Source of the DNA: Methanomassiliicoccus sp. UBA386 | GTDB taxonomy: Archaea > Thermoplasmatota > Thermoplasmata > Methanomassiliicoccales > Methanomassiliicoccaceae | Direction: 5' to 3' | Assembly: GCA_002498285.1 (NCBI GenBank) | Contig: DAGU01000107.1 | Span: 1-5,533, forward strand | DNA: 5,533 nucleotides | Shown: in pieces, positions 1 through 5,533 of the stretch | How positions within the stretch are numbered: position 1 is the first letter of the stretch | How the letters are laid out: each line of letters starts with the position of its first letter | The notes under the pieces: generated by a model | What the model was told of the DNA's origin: nothing | Databases searched by the model: none | What the model saw: only the letters and a program-made list of their open reading frames with translations | Translations under genes and position numbers: made by a program

Positions 1-71
1 GGTAGGGGGGAGGGGTTGAAGAATCGCCGGGGAGGGGGAAAGGAAAGGGCCGTCCGGAGGGTCGGGAGGGG
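1..71 (+). other. G-tract cluster (C/T-rich on the coding strand)
   Basis: The plus strand holds seven runs of three or more G within 71 bases (5-10, 12-15, 29-32, 34-38, 47-49, 64-66, 68-71), with another at 103-108. It is nearly all purine from 29 to 49. Closely spaced G-runs could form a G-quadruplex on the plus (template) strand. If the proline-rich frame is translated, the tract is simply CCC and CCT proline codons. Both readings may hold. Confidence 0.5.
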
Positions 72-111
72 CACCGGAAGCCCTTGTTTGTTTGCCTATT
101 AAGGGGGGCAT
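1..111 (-). CDS. Possible start of a proline-rich protein, truncated by the left edge
   Basis: An ATG at 111 directly follows the TAA stop of the ATPase gene, and its frame stays open for 37 codons to the window edge. Twelve of the 37 residues are proline, with PP, PS and DP pairs from residue 15 on; the start is MPPLIGKQTR. The junction reads CAGGTAAATG, similar to the TGAGGTAACATG junction before the 99-residue gene, so a weak AGGT ribosome binding site overlaps the previous stop. Abutting genes are the rule in this operon, which favours a real gene. Against it, the tract is a low-complexity run of C and T on this strand, 37 codons can stay open by chance in such sequence, and no domain is visible. 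It could instead be untranslated trailer. Confidence 0.35.
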   Translation of the reverse strand, partial: MPPLIGKQTRASGAPPDPPDGPFLSPSPAILQPLPPT

Positions 112-1446
112 TTACCTGAACGTGATAACGCTATCGTGATGCTCAGGATCGATGCCCCGGAGTTGTCTGGATTTTTTGGCGATATTATTAAAGTCGACCA
201 CTAGGCGCTCTAATAATCCGGCCGCTGCGAGTTCCCGCGCTTTGATGAGCTCGGGCTCGATCGCCTTAATCGGGATGCTCGTGGTTTTGTTGTCGTAATA
301 GCATTTGCAGCTCACTACGGTCACGCGGCCGGAGTCGTGATAGACCATGATGTCCGGCTCGCCCTTGCTCCCGTCCCTCTCGACCTTCTTGACTCCGAGC
401 TCCTTCTCCCATTGCTTAGCCGCCCATTTCTCATAGGCTTCCCCGACAATCTTGGATATCATGCCCTTGACCTCCTTGCTGTAATTGCTCACCGAGCCCT
501 GGGAGATCTTGTATTGCTCGGCCACCTGGGACTGAGAAGCGGCGCCCTGGTAGGCCTCGAACACCCTGACCTTCAGGGGCCACTCGCCCCCGTCCTGTCT
601 GATCAGGTCGAGGATGGGGGAGGTATCGACCACGAAGGCCCCGCCCTCCTCGATGATGGCCGAGGGAGCGAGGTCGGCGGTGCGGTGGAGCTCGCCGGAG
701 TCCTCGACGCGGAGCCAGTTAACGTTAGATCTCTCGGGGAGACTAGAGTAAAAGCGGCCGCTCCCACGAATCCAATCCACGGTCACGATACACTCCCCCT
801 TGGCAGTTTGGTCCCGAAGCTCATTGATGCGGCGCATGATGCGCTCCAGGAATCCATAGGCTTCCGGGCCGATTTGCGAGATCATATCCCATTTGTCGTC
901 GGGTCCAGCTGTGGTCTTAAAAAATCTGTAGTGGGCCTGACGGAATTTGATGTCGAGGTCCTTATAGCGCTGCTTGACGTGGATGGCTACTATATAGCCG
1001 CTCGGGGGATGGCCGGCCGTTACTCGGATCTGCTTATATCGGTGCCGTATGTCGTCCAGTTCATTCATATCATCGATATTTTTGAACCCACCTCTCGACA
1101 TGGCCTTGGCGTCATCGACCACGAGCACCTGGACGGGGCGGTCGTCCATCTTGGCTGCCAGGTCCGAGAATCGAGAACCCCGTATGCCGACGATGTTGGT
1201 CTGGTCGTCATAGACCTTGGCAAAGTGGCCGGCCAGGTGCTCGATAAGGGTTGTTTTGCCAGAGCCAGGCTGGCCGAAGGCGGCCACGGTGATCAGGTCA
1301 ATGCGGTCCTTTGGGAACATCTCGGAGTCGAGGGGCGGGGTGAGATCCCGGAGCACTCTCTCAGTCAAATCCTTCAATTTCTTCCCGGGATCCCTATGCG
1401 TTTTGGTCCGGCATACCTCGAAAATTGATTCCCGGACGTGGATCAT
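112..1446 (-). CDS. P-loop ATPase fused to helix-turn-helix and PD-(D/E)XK-like nuclease domain
   Basis: This 444-residue soluble protein has three parts. The N-terminal ATPase has a Walker A motif, GQPGSGKTT, at 58-66 after a hydrophobic strand, and a Walker B motif, VLVVDD, at 107-112. Residues around 136-180 contain Arg and Lys that could act as sensor or finger residues. A helix-turn-helix lies at about 302-326 (SQSQVAEQYKISQGSVS). A restriction-endonuclease-like segment spans about 335-430, with PD at 364-365 and a hydrophobic strand ending SCK at 379-381. In active PD-(D/E)XK enzymes the place of Ser379 is usually Glu, Asp or Gln, so the nuclease may be inactive or may use another acidic residue. 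The ATPase, HTH, nuclease order resembles archaeal ATPases with DUF234, though I cannot show that family. The strong GGAGGAGGT site and the ATGA overlap fix the start. In this context it may drive genome handling or virion assembly as a VP8-like NTPase; a regulatory or defence role is possible. Confidence 0.88.
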   Translation of the reverse strand: MIHVRESIFEVCRTKTHRDPGKKLKDLTERVLRDLTPPLDSEMFPKDRIDLITVAAFGQPGSGKTTLIEHLAGHFAKVYDDQTNIVGIRGSRFSDLAAKMDDRPVQVLVVDDAKAMSRGGFKNIDDMNELDDIRHRYKQIRVTAGHPPSGYIVAIHVKQRYKDLDIKFRQAHYRFFKTTAGPDDKWDMISQIGPEAYGFLERIMRRINELRDQTAKGECIVTVDWIRGSGRFYSSLPERSNVNWLRVEDSGELHRTADLAPSAIIEEGGAFVVDTSPILDLIRQDGGEWPLKVRVFEAYQGAASQSQVAEQYKISQGSVSNYSKEVKGMISKIVGEAYEKWAAKQWEKELGVKKVERDGSKGEPDIMVYHDSGRVTVVSCKCYYDNKTTSIPIKAIEPELIKARELAAAGLLERLVVDFNNIAKKSRQLRGIDPEHHDSVITFR

Positions 1447-1859
1447 TGGGTCTCGACCTCCTCCAGTGTGTCGGCGTCGGGCTCCTCCTCATCCGGCTCG
1501 CGTTCCAGGATGAATTGGTCGTCCATTATCTCCCGGGCCGAGCGGGGCGGGGTGCGGGAGATGATGGCTTTCTGCGTGGGCTTGGTCTGCATCCTGCGGA
1601 GGTTCGAAAACGCGCCGGCCAGGACCTCGGGAGAGTCGGACAGCACCCGGGCCATAGAGGCAGTGCCCTTGCGGCTCGCCTCCTCCTTGAGCTCGTACAG
1701 GACTGCCTTCCTCGCCCGCTCATCGAGGGTTGGGAAGTACCTGGTCAGGTAGTCCTCCCGAGCGCGGTAGGGCTCGTATTGCTCCTGCAGGCCCAATGCT
1801 AGTTTGACCTCGTTGATCAGGAAGTGCGCTAGGTTCTCCCGATACTCCTCCTCCTTCAT
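1443..1859 (-). CDS. Small charged soluble protein of unknown function
   Basis: This 138-residue protein has no signal peptide or membrane helix. Residues 1-75 are predicted to be mostly helical and rich in Glu, Lys and Arg. Residues 76-112 are more basic, with several Arg and Lys around paired prolines. The last 25 residues form a strongly acidic, probably disordered tail (Asp/Glu clusters around 118-137). The separation of a basic middle from an acidic tail suggests an adaptor that binds a partner or nucleic acid, but no motif shows this. Start and stop both overlap neighbours by ATGA, so it is probably translated together with the membrane protein upstream and the ATPase downstream. The ribosome binding site is a weak G-run (1874 to 1867) rather than a full GGAGG, which fits reliance on coupling. 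I do not recognise a family. By position it could correspond to the small ORF6-like protein of pleolipovirus clusters, which is a guess from order and size only. Confidence 0.8.
   Translation of the reverse strand: MKEEEYRENLAHFLINEVKLALGLQEQYEPYRAREDYLTRYFPTLDERARKAVLYELKEEASRKGTASMARVLSDSPEVLAGAFSNLRRMQTKPTQKAIISRTPPRSAREIMDDQFILEREPDEEEPDADTLEEVETQ
1456..1464 (-). promoter_or_regulatory. Strong ribosome binding site for the ATPase gene
   Basis: The minus strand reads GGAGGAGGT nine bases before the ATG at 1446. It is the best Shine-Dalgarno match in the window, lies within the end of the 138-residue gene, and fixes the ATPase start despite the ATGA overlap. It may give the ATPase translation independent of coupling. 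Confidence 0.8.
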
Positions 1860-3415
1860 TGTTGGCTTCCCCCCTTGCCCATGTGGCCGGCATTGCGGTC
1901 AGGGGCTCGCAGGTCCTCGCGGTCGAGCGGCCTGTCCTGCGATTTGATCTCATCATCGAGCTCGGCGACCAGGTGGCCGAGCTTTGCCCTATCGTCCTTG
2001 AACTCCTGATATCTCTCCCATATGTCTCCATCTATCATGGCCATAGGGTCGCGCTGCAGGGTGCGAATGATGAACGTGCGGAACAACCTGGTCGGCTCCT
2101 CGGCCCGGTAGCCGTGGATGTACTCGATGATCTCCTCCGAGAGGGAGCGGGCAAGGGTGGGGATGCTGCTCAGCAGGCGGTGTATGGCCTGGAACTGCCT
2201 CTGATTTTCGTTCATTATCTTGGTCCAGCCGTCCGGGTTTACGAGGTAGTCGACGTGCGAGAATGCCCCGCCCTTGGCGAGGTTTAGCTGCTTGCGGGTG
2301 TCGCCCGGAGCTCCTAGTAGCCTCTCCTTGAGGGACTGCTCCTCGACGGGCTTCTGCGTGGCCTCCTTGATGCTCTCCGAGTTGATCAGCAGCAGGGGCG
2401 ACTCCTCGCCGGTGTCGAGGTCGTTTACCTGCCAATCGGGGATTAGGGAGCCGTTGGCCTGTACTATGCAGCGGTCGCCGCGTATCCATCTCGCAAGGAC
2501 GCGGCGCCAGTCTTGGGGAGCCTCACATTGCACCCCGTCCTCTGCATCCTCATAGAACACGCGCTGGCCGATGGTCAGGCGGTGCTCCCTGATGTCCAAT
2601 CTGGCTGTGTGGGTCGTGGGGATCCTGTAGAGCCAATAGGTGCCCATGTAGGCAGCGGCGAACGGGAGGAAATAGAGCAGGTTGCCCTTGAGGAGGCCGC
2701 TGTAGCCATCAAACAGGCCCAGCGCGATGGCCGCCACGAAGAGCACGATGTAGTTGATGCCGTTGAGCGGGTTGAGAAGACGCGTGCCCCATTTGACGCT
2801 GAAGGCGAGGAATATGCCAATAACGGCCAGTCCGGCAGAGAGAATGATGGGGGTCCGGGCGGCCTCGAGGGCCTTGATGAGATCGGGGTCGACCTCGATG
2901 GTCGTGTTACGCTCCCTCAATGCCCGCTCCTTATTGAGCCTGTCCTCATAGTCCTTTTTCATCTCCTCGAGGCCGGGCATGTCCATCTCGTTGTATATGT
3001 CGAACGATACCGAAGTCATGGTGTAGGAGATTGCCAGGTAACGGTGAACGCCTGAGTAGAACTCCAGGGGATAGGTGGACTGGGTGCCGGCCGGAGTGGC
3101 GAACTGGATCATAGTCATGTCCCGAGGGCTGACGGTGCCGAGGACCTGGCCGCCCGCCCGGACCTCAAGGATGCTGTCGCCGTAGTTGCTTACGACCATG
3201 TAGAGCGTGCAGTTGCGCGGATAGCTCATGTCCTGCTGCGGGGCGAGGACCTTGACGGCCGTCCCGTTGGCGTCAGCGCCGGTGTAGACGGACATGCGAT
3301 AGTACCGGATCTCGGTGTCGGGGTCGGCGGCGAGAGCGCTGGTGGAGCTCATGAGCAGCGTCATGAGGGCGACCAGGGCGAGGGCTGCCGCTAGGATGCG
3401 GGTGCGAGTGATCAT
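1856..3415 (-). CDS. Secreted-N-terminus, three-helix membrane protein with large soluble C-terminal domain
   Basis: This 519-residue protein begins with a classical signal peptide: basic MITRTR, a hydrophobic core at about 7-22, and a likely cleavage after SALA near residue 29. Residues 30-145 form a small beta-rich ectodomain with an NCT sequon. Residues 148-186 are highly charged and probably coiled-coil, with an NTT sequon. Three membrane helices follow at about 188-207, 220-236 and 242-262. With the N-terminus outside, an odd number of helices places the 263-519 domain in the cytoplasm or virion interior. That domain is soluble, mixed in structure, helical from about 395 to 490, and has a polar tail. 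The ATG at 3415 is supported by a GAGGT site nine bases upstream and by the signal peptide starting at once. It overlaps both neighbours by ATGA. I do not recognise the family. Spanning the membrane with domains on both sides, it could link the surface protein to the cytosolic ATPase and the 138-residue protein; that is inference. Confidence 0.88.
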   Translation of the reverse strand: MITRTRILAAALALVALMTLLMSSTSALAADPDTEIRYYRMSVYTGADANGTAVKVLAPQQDMSYPRNCTLYMVVSNYGDSILEVRAGGQVLGTVSPRDMTMIQFATPAGTQSTYPLEFYSGVHRYLAISYTMTSVSFDIYNEMDMPGLEEMKKDYEDRLNKERALRERNTTIEVDPDLIKALEAARTPIILSAGLAVIGIFLAFSVKWGTRLLNPLNGINYIVLFVAAIALGLFDGYSGLLKGNLLYFLPFAAAYMGTYWLYRIPTTHTARLDIREHRLTIGQRVFYEDAEDGVQCEAPQDWRRVLARWIRGDRCIVQANGSLIPDWQVNDLDTGEESPLLLINSESIKEATQKPVEEQSLKERLLGAPGDTRKQLNLAKGGAFSHVDYLVNPDGWTKIMNENQRQFQAIHRLLSSIPTLARSLSEEIIEYIHGYRAEEPTRLFRTFIIRTLQRDPMAMIDGDIWERYQEFKDDRAKLGHLVAELDDEIKSQDRPLDREDLRAPDRNAGHMGKGGSQQ

Positions 3416-3711
3416 AATAATCCAACCTCTCCGGCCATCAGGACGAATCTCAGGAGGCAGCCGGCCACGAAGCCGCCGAGGAACGTGGAGATAGACTTCG
3501 CGCTCTTGCTCAGGATGATAACGAGCACGACGGCGGCGATGATGCCCCAGATGGAGGCGGTGGGGTCCATGGAACCCACCCGGCCGGTGAGCTGGTCCAC
3601 GAGAGTGGCCACTATCGCAAGGACGTGATCGACCGCCGCCAGGGCAATGGCTAGCCCTAGGAAAAATAAGAGAATTGTAAAGGGTTTGGGCAGGACTACA
3701 GCCTTAGCCAT
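3412..3711 (-). CDS. Small multi-helix integral membrane protein
   Basis: This 99-residue protein is almost entirely hydrophobic. Predicted helices lie at about 11-38 (long enough to be one extended or two short helices), 52-68 and 74-93, with a short polar loop at 39-51 and a basic Lys/Ser turn near 69-73. There is no cleavable signal peptide and no recognisable motif. The ATG at 3711 is preceded by a TGAGGT ribosome binding site that overlaps the TAA stop of the surface protein gene, one base away; this supports the start and suggests translational coupling. Its stop overlaps the start of the next gene as ATGA. In pleomorphic archaeal viruses a small VP3-like multi-helix protein lines the inside of the envelope and is encoded next to the spike gene. 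The position and size here fit that role, but the gene order (spike first) differs from the VP3-VP4 order I know, and no sequence similarity can be claimed. A holin-like or accessory membrane protein is also possible. Confidence 0.85.
   Translation of the reverse strand: MAKAVVLPKPFTILLFFLGLAIALAAVDHVLAIVATLVDQLTGRVGSMDPTASIWGIIAAVVLVIILSKSAKSISTFLGGFVAGCLLRFVLMAGEVGLL
3425..3432 (-). promoter_or_regulatory. Ribosome binding site for the 519-residue membrane protein gene
   Basis: The minus strand reads GGAGAGGT nine bases before the ATG at 3415, inside the last codons of the 99-residue gene. It agrees with the signal peptide beginning at this ATG, so the start choice is secure. Confidence 0.75.
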
Positions 3712-3712
3712 G

Positions 3713-5533
3713 TTACCTCAGAGCGGCCTCGATGCTCAGGGCTATGTTCCAGGTGGCGAGGAATGCCACCAGGGCGATGATAACGGCGAGCACGATGGTC
3801 ACGACCACCGGCGTCACGGCGCGGATCGTCCTGAGGCGGGGGCTGCGGCCCTTGGGCATGACGCGCTTGAGCGGCGGGATGATGTATTTCCAGCAGAGGT
3901 ACATCACCAGGCCGCCGACCACCAGGGCGACGGCGACGCCGACCCAGACAGCGACGCTGTTGGGGTCATCTCCCTGTTTTTGCTCCTGCAGGCCGACCGT
4001 GATCCGCTTGCTCACGAGGTCCTGGTACCAGGCATCAAGGGCGGTCGAATTGCCGAACGCGGTCTGGCCGGCCTCGTAGGATATAGCGGTCTCCCGGTAC
4101 AGCAGCGCGGCCTGGTAGGATGACCAGATGCCCTGGGCATGGGATGTGAGCTCGCCGATACTGGTGTCCGAGCCATCGCCCTTGCAGATCTCCTTGAGCG
4201 CGGTGATCAGCTCCAGGCCACGCGTGGCGGCGGCGTCGGAGAGGGCCAGGTTGTCCACGGCGAGGCGCTGCTCGAAGAGCTTGGTGTAGTTCTGCACGTC
4301 GGCCTTTATGACCTTGATCCTGGGCTGCATGCTCACGGCCCAGTCGTGATAGGCCTTGAGGGCGGCAGCGTTGACCGTTCCGTAGTCCTTGATGATTTCA
4401 TCGAGGTCCTTCTTAGGCTCGTAGATCACATCAGGATCCATCTCGGCCGGGTAGAACACCACGGGGATCTCGGTGACAGCACCTCCGCACGATATTATCA
4501 GGGTGTACAATTTGCGTGGTTCGGCCGGCATGGATATGTGAGTTAGGTGGACCGTCGTGAACTGTGATGCGTCAGTCCATGTAGGATAGGCTTGTGAACC
4601 GACAGTCGTGGCCCATACCTGAGTTCCGTTATCTGTAGTAAGGGCGAGGTTTACCGTCTCTATGGTCTGCTCTGGGTGTATGTTGTATACATCAAATTTA
4701 AAACCATTCAGATTTTCGGCGATGGGTGTCTTGTCCCATCTCGGATTGCTGATTACGAGCGGATAGATGCCCCTGATATGCGCGGCCACTGGGACGAGAT
4801 CCTGATCGGTAATGGTCGTAGAATATCCGGATGTCTGCCATTCTCCCCATCGTCCGTTTAGATTTATGGTGACAGCAGTACTTGTATCGGACCACACATC
4901 TATAGTTGGCAAAACATCGAGCTCATCGAGGTCGCCTAGGACGAGGTCCGCACTAGAGCCGGTGTATAAACTGATGTAAGCAGAGGCGGCATAGGTCTCC
5001 CCCGTATAGAGATTCTCGATCTTAACAATGAAATTATACATTCCCGGGGCTAGGTCATACTTAACCATCGGGATCTTGGTCTGAGGGGCATGTGGTTCAA
5101 GAACGCAAACGGTAATGTTATTTTTCCCATCGTCGGCATAGAGCGTTGTGCGGTAATTCCGCATATCTGTTACTCCAGTTGACGGCTTATATACTGAGAA
5201 CCATACCTCCCCATAACACATCCAGTCTTCGAATGCATAATATTGAGTTTTCCCGCCCTTCGCTGCAGGTAATAAATTCAACTCATCCACATAATAATTT
5301 TTGATATTGGAATACTTTATCGAGCCAGCGGATGATGTGCCTGGTACAGCGGTCACAACATTTGATTGATGGCCATTCGTTTCCATTAGCCAGTTCATAG
5401 TAATCTGAGTAGCACCAACATACTGTTGGCTGGCCCAGACGTCTATATGTTTGATTGGTGCTCCACCTTCGCTCGGAGATAACGCCGCGGGTGCCAATTC
5501 GTACCAGTCATGGATGAGTCCTAGCGTGTCGGC
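3713..5533 (-). CDS. Large membrane-anchored surface protein, spike-like, 5' end outside the window
   Basis: The frame is open to the right edge, so the gene is partial at its 5' end. The first available start-like codon, a TTG at 5497, is probably internal, because 12 more sense codons precede it and no signal peptide is visible. Residues below count from that TTG (594 to the stop). Residues 1-355 are rich in short beta-prone stretches with many Thr, Tyr and Trp and look like two Ig-like beta domains (about 18-180 and 199-350). Residues 364-506 are helical and charged, like a stalk. Two hydrophobic helices follow (about 514-540 and 561-586), separated by a loop rich in Lys and Arg, which predicts that loop to be cytoplasmic and the ectodomain outside. 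The ectodomain and stalk carry four N-x-S/T sequons (N127, N290, and NYT and NST in the stalk) and four cysteines (94, 131, 337, 438). I recognise no family. From its neighbours I infer a virion spike or other host-interaction protein. An S-layer-like or adhesion protein is the alternative. Confidence 0.85.
   Translation of the reverse strand, partial: ADTLGLIHDWYELAPAALSPSEGGAPIKHIDVWASQQYVGATQITMNWLMETNGHQSNVVTAVPGTSSAGSIKYSNIKNYYVDELNLLPAAKGGKTQYYAFEDWMCYGEVWFSVYKPSTGVTDMRNYRTTLYADDGKNNITVCVLEPHAPQTKIPMVKYDLAPGMYNFIVKIENLYTGETYAASAYISLYTGSSADLVLGDLDELDVLPTIDVWSDTSTAVTINLNGRWGEWQTSGYSTTITDQDLVPVAAHIRGIYPLVISNPRWDKTPIAENLNGFKFDVYNIHPEQTIETVNLALTTDNGTQVWATTVGSQAYPTWTDASQFTTVHLTHISMPAEPRKLYTLIISCGGAVTEIPVVFYPAEMDPDVIYEPKKDLDEIIKDYGTVNAAALKAYHDWAVSMQPRIKVIKADVQNYTKLFEQRLAVDNLALSDAAATRGLELITALKEICKGDGSDTSIGELTSHAQGIWSSYQAALLYRETAISYEAGQTAFGNSTALDAWYQDLVSKRITVGLQEQKQGDDPNSVAVWVGVAVALVVGGLVMYLCWKYIIPPLKRVMPKGRSPRLRTIRAVTPVVVTIVLAVIIALVAFLATWNIALSIEAALR
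3715..3720 (-). promoter_or_regulatory. Ribosome binding site overlapping the stop of the surface protein gene
   Basis: TGAGGT lies at the end of the surface protein gene, and its final T is the first base of the TAA stop. Only three bases separate it from the ATG at 3711. This arrangement favours reinitiation by ribosomes finishing the upstream gene. Confidence 0.65.

Noticed and set aside
1..111. Transcription terminator after the ATPase gene
   Set aside because: There is no T-rich run on the coding strand of the archaeal kind and no clear hairpin followed by T residues. The frame at 111 suggests the operon may continue.
337..1428. Open plus-strand frame of 363 codons, antisense to the ATPase gene
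   Set aside because: Its translation is a low-complexity mix rich in Leu, Gly, Asp and His without motifs. The opposite strand encodes clear Walker A and B, HTH and nuclease motifs with a good ribosome binding site, so this is a shadow of GC-rich codon use.
1989..2489. Minus-strand frame of 166 codons inside the 519-residue gene
   Set aside because: It lies wholly within the C-terminal domain coding region in another frame, is Arg/Pro/His-rich without structure, and would require dual coding that nothing supports.
2513..3055. Plus-strand frame of 180 codons opposite the three-helix membrane protein
   Set aside because: It is antisense to the signal-peptide and membrane-helix coding frame, with no domain-like pattern and no operon context on that strand.
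3647..4123. Plus-strand frame of 158 codons opposite the surface protein stalk
   Set aside because: The translation is rich in Gly, Asp and His, typical of antisense frames in GC-rich genes. It spans two well-supported minus-strand genes.
3713..5497. TTG at 5497 as the true start of the surface protein
   Set aside because: The frame continues open upstream to the window edge and no signal peptide follows this TTG, although an exported ectodomain needs one. The real start is probably outside the window.

Overview
The window is one tightly packed, single-direction block: every credible gene is on the minus strand and transcription runs from right to left. Five genes are clear and a sixth may begin at the left edge. 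In transcription order they are: (1) a large surface protein whose 5' end lies outside the window (5533 to 3713), with a beta-rich ectodomain, a helical stalk and two C-terminal membrane helices; (2) a 99-residue protein made almost entirely of membrane helices (3711 to 3412); (3) a 519-residue protein with a signal peptide, a small ectodomain, three membrane helices and a large soluble C-terminal domain (3415 to 1856); (4) a 138-residue charged soluble protein (1859 to 1443); (5) a 444-residue P-loop ATPase with a helix-turn-helix and a PD-(D/E)XK-like nuclease segment (1446 to 112); and (6) a possible proline-rich reading frame starting at 111 and running off the left edge.

Three junctions are ATGA overlaps (start and stop share bases) and the other two have gaps of one and zero bases, so this looks like one polycistronic unit with translational coupling. 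No promoter, terminator, RNA gene, CRISPR array, insertion sequence or attachment site is visible, and no stretch longer than about 110 bases lacks a strong gene.

I did not recognise any protein by name. The set (spike-like protein with C-terminal anchor, small multi-helix membrane protein, larger membrane protein, small soluble protein, ATPase) resembles the conserved structural/assembly cluster of pleomorphic, membrane-enveloped archaeal viruses (Pleolipoviridae and relatives: VP3-like membrane protein, VP4-like spike, ORF6/ORF7-like proteins and VP8-like NTPase). This is an analogy from architecture and gene content, not homology that I can show. A vesicle-forming plasmid or another integrated element is an alternative.

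The host is probably an archaeon, but this is weakly supported: it rests on the resemblance to an archaeal virus module, on GGAGGT-type ribosome binding sites, and on ATA isoleucine codons in otherwise GC-rich genes. The most notable local signals are a sharp fall in GC inside the spike-like gene at the boundary between ectodomain and stalk, an apparent tandem duplication inside that ectodomain, and the replaced acidic residue in the nuclease motif of the ATPase fusion.
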